Assembly: GCF_048771995.1 (NCBI RefSeq)
Contig: NC_133050.1
Span: 6,682,501-6,746,500, forward strand
DNA from: Taeniopygia guttata
Lineage: Eukaryota; Chordata; Aves; Passeriformes; Estrildidae
DNA length: 64,000 bases
Direction: 5' to 3'
The notes under the pieces are model-generated. The model saw only the letters and a list, made by a program, of their open reading frames with translations. It had not been told where the DNA came from and searched no databases. Positions 44,221 through 53,700 of the stretch are shown in pieces (the stretch's first letter is position 1; the number at the start of each line of letters is the position of its first letter). A program made the position numbers and the translations under genes.

Positions 44221-47200
44221 GTGGGGAGGGAAAAATGGGGCAAAAAGTGGGAAAAAAAGTGTGGAAAAATGTGGGAAAAGGGGAGAAAGGAGGCGGGGAA
44301 AGGGGGAACAAAGCGAGCGAAGAGGTGGGAGGAAAGAGGGGGTGAAACGGGTGGGGGAGAAAGGAGGAACAAAGCGGGGATGCGGGAGAAAAGGGGTTAA
44401 AATGGGGGACAAAGGGGGGGACAAGGGGGGGACACCAGGCCTGGGGGGTCCCGGCTCTCAGCGGGGTGTCCCCCCCCCCTCAGTACGACGACGCCTTCAG
44501 CCCCCCCCGCCTGCAGTGCTGGACAGTGCCCCGCCCCCCCCCAAAGGTACCCCCCGACCTTGGCCTGGACCCCAAAACCCCCGACGGGGGGGGGGGGGGG
44601 CTGGATACCCCCCTGACACTGACCGGGACCCCCAAACCCCTCCTGAACCCCAGCTCAGCCCCCCCGGAGGTCTCTGAGACCCCCCCAGCCCCAGCCTGGA
44701 CCCCCAAATCCCTCCCCGGGCCACCAGGACCCCCCAAACCCTTTCCCAGATCCAGCCTGAACCCCCAAACCCCTCCCTGGGGCCACCAGGACCCCCAAAC
44801 CCCTCCCTGGGGCCACCAGGACCCCCCCAGCTCAGTCCTGATCCCCCTAAACCTCACCCCAGAACCCCAAACCCCACTCCAGCACCCCCAGTCCCATTCC
44901 AGGACCCCCAAACCCCAACCCAGCACCCCAAACCCCACCCCAGCATCCCCCAATCCCATTCCAGGATCCCCAAACCCCATTCCAGGACCCCCAAACCCCA
45001 CCCCAGCATCCCCAAACCCCTCCTAGGACCCCCAAACCCCTCCTAGGACCCCCAAACCCCATCCCAGCATCCGCCAATCCCACTCCAGCACCCCCAAACC
45101 CCACCCCAAGATCCCCAAACCCCAAGCCAGGACCCCCAAAACCCCTCCCGGGACCACCAGCGAGCCCCAAGCCCAGTCCTGACCCTCCCCAGCACCCCCA
45201 AACCCCATCCCAGTACCCCCAAACGCCACCCCAGCACCCCCAAACCCCTCCTAGAACCCCCAGCCCCCCCAGGCCGGCTGTGACCCCCTCTCCCCACCTC
45301 CCCTCGCCCCCAGCTCCCCACCCCAGCACCCCCAAACCCCATTCCAGGACCCCCAGTCCCACTCCAGGAGCCCCAAACCCTTCCAATGACCCCCAAACGC
45401 CACCCCAGGACCCCCAAAACCCACCCCAAGATCCCCAAACCCCTCTCCAGGTTCCCCAAACCCTTCCAAGGACCCCCAAACCCCACCCCAGCATCCCCCA
45501 AACCCCACTCCAGCATCCCCAAACCCCAACCCAGGACCCCCCAAACGCCACTCCCAGTTCCCCAAACCCTTCTCCAGACCTCCCAAACCCCTCTCCACCC
45601 TCCCCAAACCCATTCCAGGACCCCCCAACCCCACTCCAGGACCCCCCAACTCCACTCCCGGTCCCCCAAACCCCTCTCCACGCCCCCCAAACCCTTCCAA
45701 GGACCGCCAAACGCCACCCCAGGACCCCCCAAACGCCACCCCAGGACCCCCCAAACGCCACCCCAGGACCCCCCAAACGCCACCCGAGGACCCCCCAAAC
45801 CCCAAGCCAGGACCCCCAAAACCCCTCCCGGGACCACCATCGAGCCCCAAGCCCAGTCCTGACCCTCCCCAGGACCTCCAAACCCCACCCCAGCACCCCC
45901 AAACCCCTTCCAAGGACCCCCAAACCCCACCCCAGCATCCCCCAATCCCATTCCAGGATCCCCAAACCCCACCCCAGCACCCCCAAATGCCACCCCAGCA
46001 TCCCCAAACCCCTCCTAGGACCCCCCAAACCCCACCCCAGCACCCCAAAACCCCTCCCCAGGACCCCCCAAACCCCACCCCAGGACCCCCAAACCCCTCC
46101 TAGGACCCCCAAACCCCTCCTAGGACCCCCAAACCCCACCCCAGCACCTCCAAACCCTTCCAAGGACCCCCAAACCCCACCCCAGCACCTCCAAACCCCA
46201 CCCCAGGACCCCCAAACCACAACCCAGGACCCCCCAAACCCCACTCCAGGACCCCCAAACTCCACTCCCGGTCCCCCAAACCCCAACCCAGGACCCCCAA
46301 ACCCCATTCCCGGCCCCCCAAACCCTTCCAAGGACCCCCAAACCCCACCCCAGCATCCCCCAATCCCACTCCAGCACCCTCAAACCCCACCCCAGGATCC
46401 CCAAACCCCAAGCCAGGACCCCCAAAACCCCTCCCGGGACCACCAGCGAGCCCCAAGCCCAGTCCTGACCCTCCCCGGGACCTCCCAAACCCCTCCCCAG
46501 TACCCCCAAACCCCACCCCAGCACCCCCAAACCCCTCTCCAGGCCCCCCAAACCCTTCCAAGGACCCCCAAACCCCACCCCAGCATCCCCCAAACCCCAC
46601 CCCAAGACCCCCAAACGCCTCCCCAGCACCCCCAAACCCCACTCCAGGACCCCCAAACCCTCCCCAGCATCCCCCAATCCCATTCCAGGACCCCCAAACC
46701 CTCCCCAGCATCCCCCAATCCCATTCCAGGACCCCCAAACCCCACCCCAAGACCCCCAAACCCCAAGCCAGGACCCCCAAAACCCCTCCCGGGACCACCA
46801 GCGAGCCCCAAGCCCAGTCCTGACCCTTCCCGGGACCTCCCAAACCCCTCCCCAGTACCCCCAAACGCCACCCCAGGACCCCCAAACCCCTCCTAGGACC
46901 CCCAAACCCCACCCCAGCACCCCCAAACCCCTCTCCAGGCCCCCCAAACCCTTCCAAGGACCCCCAAACCCCACCCCAGCATCCCCAAACCCCACTCCCA
47001 GCCCCCCAAACCCCAACCCAGGACCCCCAAACGCCACCCCAGCACCCCCAAACCCCACCCCAGCACCCCCAAACCCCTCCTAGGACCCCCAGGACCCCCA
47101 GGCCGGCCGTGACCCCCCCTCCCCTCGCCCCCAGCTGCCCACCCCTCGCCCCCCGACCCCGTTCATCGCCGACGCCCGCGGCCACCTCCTGCCGGGCGTG

Positions 47201-48930
47201 TCCCGCTCCCAGGTGAGCCCCGCGGGGGTTTTTGGGGGGCACCCCCATCCCGGGAGGGGGGACACCGGCACCGGGGCCACCCCCGCGCTGTGCCCGCCGC
47301 AGGTGTCGCCGTGGGGGACGTTCCTGGGGACGTGGGACATGCCAGCCCGAATCCCCCCGGCCCGCTGGGACCGGAGCGCCCGTTCGGCCGCGGCCACCGC
47401 CCGCCTGCAGCGGGAGCGGCACCGGGAGGGGCACCGGGAGCTGCGGAGAGCCTGTAACGGCATCCGGACACGGGTCACCGGCAAGGTGACACGGCTGGGG
47501 ACAGCTGGGGACACACCTGGGGCATGGGGACACACACAGGGACACCGGGGGTACACAGGGACAGCACCGGGAGGGGCACCGGGAGGGGCACCGGGAGCTG
47601 CGGAGAGCCTGCAACGGCATCCGGACACGGGTCACCGGCAAGGTGACACACCGGGGACAGCTGGGGACAGCTGGGGACACACCTGGGGACACGGGGACAC
47701 AGCTGGGACACACCTGGGGACACGGGGACACACATAGAGACACACCTGGGGACACAGGGACAGCACCGGGAGGGGCACCAGGAGCTGCAACGGCAACCGG
47801 ACAGGGGTCACCGGCAAGGTGACACAGCTGGGGACACACCTGGGGACACCTGGGACACATCTGGGGCATGGGGACACAGCTGGGGACACAGCTGGGGACA
47901 CGGGGACACACCTGGGGACAGCTGGGACACACATAGGGACAGCTGGGGTACACAGGGACACACCTGGGACACACCTGGGGACAGCTGGGGACACACCTGG
48001 GGCATGGGGACACACACAGGGACAGCTGGGGTACACAGGGACAGCACCGGGAGGGGCACCGGGAGCTGCAACGGCATCCGGACACGGGTCACCGGCAAGG
48101 TGACACAGCTGGGGACACACCTGGGACATGGGGACACACCTGGGACACACCTGGGGACAGGTGGGACAGCCCCGGGGCTCGGGGGGCAGGGGGTGGCACA
48201 GAACAGACGGGAGAGGGGACAGGGGGACACAGGGACATGGGGGACACAGGGACAGGGGGACATGGGGGACAGGGCCAGGGGGACATGGGGGACACAGGGA
48301 CATGGGGGACATAGGGACAGGGGGACATGGGGGACACAGGGACAGGGGGACATGGGGGAAATGGGGCACAGGGACAGGGGGACATGGGGGACAGGGACGG
48401 GAGATACGAGGATAAAGGGGGGACAGGGATATTGGGGGATGTGGGGATAAAGGGGGACAAAGGGGGGACAGGGATGGAGGACTAGGGGGGACAGGAATGG
48501 GGGATGTGGGGGGACACAGGGATGGGGGATATGGGACAAAGGGGGGACACAATTTTGGGGGTGTTCCCATGCACACGCAGCTCCCGCCCATCCCAAAGCC
48601 AACCCTGGCTCTGGTGGTGAGGGGGGGATCCAGACCCCAAATACAGGAGCTCCCCCATTTTGAGGGGTCCCCACCCCATTTCCCCTCCCTGACTCCCCCC
48701 TCTCCATCCCACAGCTGCAGAAACCCTGGGACATGGAACCTTCTGGAAAGGAGCTGGGGGGTCCCAGCGGGGGCTCCCCCCAAAGCCCTGAGGCCCCAGA
48801 GCTTGGGGACATCCCTGAGGGGGGACCCTGTCCCCAAAATCTCTCTGAGTGGGGACCCTGTCCCCTAAATACCCCAGAGTGGGGACCCTGTCCCCTAAAT
48901 CCCCCTGGGGGGGGGGACACTGTCCCCTAA
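44209..48930 (+). CDS. CFAP126: Protein Flattop (cilia and flagella associated protein 126)
   Basis: Flattop is a small ciliary protein tied to basal body docking and positioning and to the inner surface of axonemal microtubules. Five coding exons join in phase 0: 44209-44220, 44484-44546, 47135-47212, 47303-47485 and 48715-48930. They give 183 residues, close to the ~177 I recall for human. Family motifs are YDDAFSPPRLQCW (residues 5-17), DARGHLLPGVSRSQ (38-51) and SPWGTFLGTWDMPARIPPAR (53-72). The last exon is less conserved, and its C-terminus (EWGPCPLN repeats) is written by a minisatellite that continues into the 3' UTR. The start is fixed by a four-codon first exon (MAGQ) directly downstream of the X-box. 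The gene converges with SDHC. Confidence 0.92.
44484..44546 (+). CDS. CFAP126: CFAP126 exon 2
   Basis: The 63-nt exon encodes YDDAFSPPRLQCWTVPRPPP and K. The acceptor is a C-tract plus TCAG and the donor GTACCC. Confidence 0.92.
44860..47095. repeat. Large minisatellite CCCCCAAACCCCACCCCAGC in CFAP126 intron 2
   Basis: More than 100 copies of a 15-20 bp unit (CAGGACCCCCAAACCCC, CAGCATCCCCCAATCCC) occur. Higher-order blocks of several hundred bp recur around GGGACCACCAGCGAGCCCCA near 45150, 45830, 46440 and 46800. Confidence 0.95.
47135..47212 (+). CDS. CFAP126: CFAP126 exon 3
   Basis: The 78-nt exon encodes LPTPRPPTPFIADARGHLLP and GVSRSQ. DxRGHLLPxVxRS is a signature of the family. Confidence 0.95.
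47303..47485 (+). CDS. CFAP126: CFAP126 exon 4
   Basis: The 183-nt exon encodes VSPWGTFLGTWDMPARIPPA through ACNGIRTRVTGK. Its last 50 or so bases with the donor are repeated three times downstream. Confidence 0.95.
47440..48110. repeat. Array with copies of the CFAP126 exon 4 donor edge
   Basis: Exon-end copies (AACGGCATCCGGACACGGGT, CACCGGCAAG then GTGACAC) occur near 47605-47650, 47785-47825 and 48065-48105, besides the true one at 47457-47485. CAGCTGGGGACACACCTGGG repeats join them. Confidence 0.93.
48200..48540. repeat. Minisatellite GGGGGACATGGGGGACACAGG in CFAP126 intron 4
   Basis: Units of about 11-20 bp (GACACAGGGACAGGGGGACA) become irregular GGGATAAAGGGGGGACAGG near the end. Confidence 0.88.
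48715..48930 (+). CDS. CFAP126: CFAP126 exon 5 (C-terminus, stop)
   Basis: It encodes LQKPWDMEPSGKELGG through PPGGGDTVP and TAA. The acceptor is CCCACAG. The repeated EWGPCPLN is part of the local minisatellite, so the exact end may vary between individuals. Confidence 0.75.
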   Translation: MQKPWDMEPSGKELGGPSGGSPQSPEAPELGDIPEGGPCPQNLSEWGPCPLNTPEWGPCPLNPPGGGDTVP

Positions 48931-49135
48931 ATCCCCCTGGGGGGGGGACACTGTCCCCTAAATCCCCCCAAAATCCTCCCGGGGGGGGGACACTGTCCCC
49001 TAAATCCCCCCAAAATCCCCCTGGGGAGGGGACCCTGTCCCCTAAATCCCCCCAAAATCCCCCTGGGGGGGGACACTGTCCCCTAAATCCCCCCAAAATC
49101 CCCCTGGGGGGGGACCCTCTCCCCTAAATCCCTCC
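48815..49135. repeat. Minisatellite CCCTGTCCCCTAAATCCCCC spanning CFAP126 stop and 3' UTR
   Basis: The unit of about 33-50 bp (GGGGACCCTGTCCCCTAAAT + CCCCCTGGGG) has its first three copies coding (EWGPCPLN) and the rest after the TAA. Confidence 0.92.
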
Positions 49136-49273
49136 TGCTCCAGGCCCCCCCCAGCCCCTGGAGGTGGCTCTGCTGTCACTGTCCCCCCCCCTGGGGACAA
49201 TCCCCCCCCCAATCCCGCCTTTCCCTCCCCTCGGGGGGGGCTCAGGAGGGTCTGGACACCCCCAAAAAGGGGA

Positions 49274-49279
49274 AATAAA
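49274..49279 (+). other. CFAP126: Poly(A) signal AATAAA of CFAP126
   Basis: It is the first canonical signal, about 345 bp after the stop. Confidence 0.7.
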
Positions 49280-49757
49280 GGCTGGGAAATGCAGGAAATT
49301 CTTGGAATGAGCCCAAATCCCTCCTCTTCCTCCTCCTCCTCCTCCTCCCTGGTCGCAGGGGAAGGTTCTTAATTGGGATATTAATTGGGGATGGGATTGG
49401 GATGGGATCAAACCCCCTCCCCACACCCCAAAATTCCATCCAGGAGAAGATTTTCCCCCCAAAATCCTGGATTTTACCAGCAGCATTGCTCCCCACACGG
49501 AGCTGGGGCAGGAACTCGGGATGGGGTGGGAACCCCAAAAAAAACCCCCTAAATCCACCCAAAAAAACTCTAAATCTACCCCAAACCCTTTCCCAAAAGT
49601 TCAAAATCCCCCAAACACGACCCCAAACCCTCCCTGCTCATCCAAGAGCTGCAAATTTTGGGGTTTTTTTCACTTTTTCCACGCCGGGCTCCTCTGGGGA
49701 GCAACAATTCCCCAAATCCCAAAGAAAAATCCAATTCTGGAGGGTCAGAGCTGCTTT
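49280..49757. other. Convergent spacer between CFAP126 and SDHC 3' ends
   Basis: The spacer is non-arrayed apart from a CTCCTCCTCCTC tract. Poly(A) signals face each other from both sides. Confidence 0.6.
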
Positions 49758-49763
49758 TTTATT
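49758..49763 (-). other. SDHC: Poly(A) signal AATAAA of SDHC
   Basis: The minus-strand AATAAA lies about 860 bp after the SDHC stop. It is the nearest canonical signal. Confidence 0.6.
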
Positions 49764-50104
49764 CCCCAGGGGACAGGTGACAACAACACCTGGGGTGACA
49801 AACCCCGGTGACAAACCCCTCGCGGGGATTTCCCCAAAAACTGGGGCTGAATCATGGAATTCCCGCGGGACGGTGGCAGCGGGGTGGCAGCGAGATGTCA
49901 CCTGTCACCACCCCCGTGGGGCGCTGCCTCAATGGAGCTCCTTGTCCCGCCGATCCCACTCGTGGGGACACAGATCCCGCATTGTCCCGGCCCCGGGGAC
50001 ACGTGGGGACACCGCGGGTGGCGCTGCTGGCCTTGGGGGCGGGGCAGGAGGGGCAGCGCTGCTCATCCCCAATTTTGGGGGTTTTGGGGGATTTTGGGGA
50101 AGCG

Positions 50105-50628
50105 TCACCTTCCCCACAAGTGGGCGGGAATGGGCGGAATTCTGGGCGTTGTCACCCGGAATTCCCAGCGGCGTTGTCACCCGGAATTCCCGGTGTTGTC
50201 ACCCAGAATTCCCGGTGGTGTTGTCACCCGGAATTCCCGGCGCTGTCAACCAGAATTCCCGGTGTTGTTACCCAGAATTCCTGGTGTTTTCACCTGGAAT
50301 TCTCGGCAATGTTGTCACCCAGAATTCCCGGTGTTGTCACCCGCAATTCCTGGTGTTGTCACCCGGAATTCTTGGCGGCGTTGTCACCTGGAATTCCCAG
50401 TGTTTTCACCCGGAATTCCCGGCGCTGTCACCCAGAATTCCCGGTGTTTTCACCCGGAATTCCTGGCGCTGTCACCTGGAATTCCCGGCGCTGTCACCCG
50501 GAATTCCTGGTGTTGTCACCCGGAATTCCCGGCGGCTTTGTCACCCAGAATTGGTGTTGTCACCCGGAATTCCCGGCGCTGTCACCCAGAATTCCCGGTG
50601 CTGTCACCCGGCATTCCCGGTGTTGTCA
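50105..50628. repeat. Minisatellite GTCACCCGGAATTCCCGGCG reaching the SDHC stop codon
   Basis: Units of about 18-21 bp are present in about 24 copies. The first unit overlaps the SDHC stop (TCA on plus at 50626-50628), so the array fills the proximal 3' UTR. The unit centres on a GGAATTCC palindrome. Confidence 0.93.
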
Positions 50629-50730
50629 CAGGGCGGCCAGCGCGGCGGAGGACAGCAGGGTCAGGGCCAGCACCAGCACCCCCGACTGGGTCACCTGCGG
50701 CAGCCGCAGCCCCTTGCCCAGGTCCCAGGC
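50626..50730 (-). CDS. SDHC: SDHC exon 6 (last helix, stop)
   Basis: The 105-nt exon encodes [20 protein letters not shown] through SSAALAAL and TGA. It has the human length. Confidence 0.96.
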   Translation of the reverse strand, partial: AWDLGKGLRLPQVTQSGVLVLALTLLSSAALAAL

Positions 50731-53700
50731 CTGGGGGGACACGGGGACAGCGGTGACACCCTGTCCCCGAGCCCCTGCATCTCCTCTCCCCCTTTTCCCA
50801 TCCCCTCTCCCCATTCCCATTCCCCATTCCCATTCCCCATTTCCCATTCCCATTCCCTATTCCCATTCCCCATTTCCCATTCCCATCCCCTCTCCGCAAT
50901 TCCCACTATTCCCACTCCCCATTCCCATTATTCCCATTCCCATTAATCCCACTCTTCCCATTCCCAGTATTTCCATTCTCCCCATTCCCACTATTCCCAT
51001 TATTCCCACTCTCCCACTATTCCCATTCCCACTCTCCCCATTCCCATTATTCCTGCTGTCCCCATTTGTCACTGGCTGTCCCCATTTGTCCCCGCTGTCC
51101 CAATTTGTCCCCTCTGTCCCGCTGTCCCTGCTGTCCCCACTGTCCCAGTTTGTGCCCATTTGTCCCCGCTGTCCCCGTTTGTCCCTGTGTGTCCCCTCTG
51201 CCCCGCTGTCCCCATTTGTCCCCGCTGTCCCCATTTTTCCCCTCTGTCCCCGTTTGTCCCCGTTTGTCCCCCCTGTCCCCCTGTCCCCGCTGTCCCGCTG
51301 ACCAGGTGCCGCACGCCGTTCCAGCTGTGGTAGCAGAGGGGCAGGGCCAGCAGGAACTTGGCGGAGCAGAGCAGGGCGGGGCCCAGGCCCAGCGCCCGCA
51401 CCTGCGCCAGGTAATGCGGGAAGGACTCCGGGAGCAGCAGCGCCGCCACCGAGAACAGGGACACACCTGGAACGGGGACAGGGACACAGCTGGGACACAG
51501 CTGGGACACAGCTGGGACGGGCATGGAGCACACCTGGAGAGCAGGGATACACCTGGAGAGCAGGGATACACCTGGGACAGACAGGGATACACCTGGAACG
51601 GGGACAGGGATACACCTGGGACAGACAGGGATACACCTGGAATAGGGACAGGGACACAGCTGGGACACAGGGATACACCTGGGACACAGACAGGGATACA
51701 CCTGGAGAGCAGGGGTACACCTGGAACTGGGACAGGGATACACCTGGAGAGCAGGGGTACACCTGGAACTGGGACAGGGATACACCTGGAGAGCAGGGGT
51801 ACACCTGGAGAGCAGGGATACACCTGGAGAGCAGGGATACACCTGGAACAGGGATACACCTGGAACGGGGACAGGGACACAGCTGGGACACAGCTGGAAA
51901 GGGCATGGAGCACACCTGGAGAGCAGGGATACACCTGGGACAGACAGGGATACACCTGGAGAGCAGGGATACACCTGGAACGGGGACAGGGACACAGCTG
52001 GGACACAGCTGGGACACAGCTGGAACGGGCATGGAGCACACCTGGAGAGCAGCGATACACCTGGAGAGCAGGGATACACCTGGAATGGGGACAGGGACAC
52101 AGCTGGGACACAGCTGGAACGGGCATGGAACACACCTGGAGAGCAGGGATACACCTGGGACACAGACAGGGATACACCTGGAGAACAGGGACACACCTGG
52201 AACGGGGACAGGGACACAGCTGGGACACAGGGATACACCTGGGACACACCTGGAGAACAGGAACACACCTCGAACAGGGACAGGGACACAGCTGGAACAG
52301 GCATGGAGCACACCTGGAGAGCAGGGATACACCTGGAGAGCAGGGATACACCTAGAGAGTAGGGATACACCTGGAACAGGGACAGGGATACACCTGGAGA
52401 GCAGGGATACACCTGGAACGGGGACAGAGACACAGCTGGGACAGAGGGATACACCTGGGACACACCTGGAGAACAGGGACACACCTGGAACAGGGACAGG
52501 GACACAGCTGGAATGGGCATGGAACACACCTGGAGAGCAGGGATACACCTGGAGAGCAGGGATACACCTGGAACGGGGGACAGGGACACAGCTGGGACAG
52601 AGGGATACACCTGGAACAGGCATGGAACACACCTGGAGAGCAGGGATACACCTGGAGAACAGGGACACAGCTGGAATGGGGACAGGGACACAGCTGGGAC
52701 ACAGGGATACACCTGGGACACAGGGACACACCTGGGACACAACCAGGGATCCACCTGGAATGAGGACAGGGATACACCTGGAAAAGGGATCCAGGGAAAA
52801 CAGGGATACACCTGGGATGGGATGGAACACGGAACAGAGAGAACACGGAAAACGCAGGGATGGAGAAAATCTCAGGGGTGGAAAAATTCCAATGGGAAAA
52901 AAAACTCAGGGAAAAACAGAAATGGAAAAAACAGGGATGGGGAGATTTTGTGGGGGATTTTGGGGAGGATTTGGGGTGAATTGGGGTGGACTTGGGGGAC
53001 ATTTTGCAGAGATTTTGGGTGAATTTGGGGAGGAATTTGAGGTGAATTTTGGGCGGATTTGGAGGGGATTTTGCAGGGATTTTGGGTGAATTTAGGTGGA
53101 TTTTGGGGGGCTGGGGAAGGCAGAGCAGAGGTTTCCCAGGAAACCCCCCAGCTGTGGGAACCCAGGGCTGTCCCCAGGTGTCCCCAAGTGTCCCCAAGTG
53201 CCACCCACCGAGGCTGAGGGCGACGCCGGTGCCGCGGTGGCTGATGGACATGGCCATGGGCAGCGACCACCTGCAACAGAAATTTGGGGTGAATTTGGGG
53301 GTTCCCTGGCTGGTTTTGGGGTGCTTTGGGCCAGTTTTGGGGTGATTGGGGCTTGTTTGGGCTGTTTTAGGTGTGGTTTTTATGTTTTTTGGGGTTCCCT
53401 GGCTGGTTTTGGGGTGCTTTGGGCCAGTTTTGGGGTGATTTGGGCTTGTTTGGGCTGTTTTAGGGGTGGTTTTTATGTTTTTTCGGTTCCCTGGCCGGTT
53501 TTGGGGTGTTTTGGGGCGGTTTGGGGGTGATTTGAGCTTCCCTGGCTGATTTTGGGGTGCTTTGGGTGTGGTTTTGGGTTCCCTGGCTGATTTTGGGGTG
53601 CTTTGGGGTGTTTTTGGAGTGATTTGGGGTTCCCTGGCTGGTTTTGGGGTGATTAGGGCTATTTTAGGGTTGTTTTGGGGTTATTTGGGCTGATTTTGGG

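Noticed and set aside
44847-48085. Gly/Trp-rich minus-strand frames of 494-661 codons
   Set aside because: They are antisense of the CFAP126 intron arrays, with no splice or domain support.
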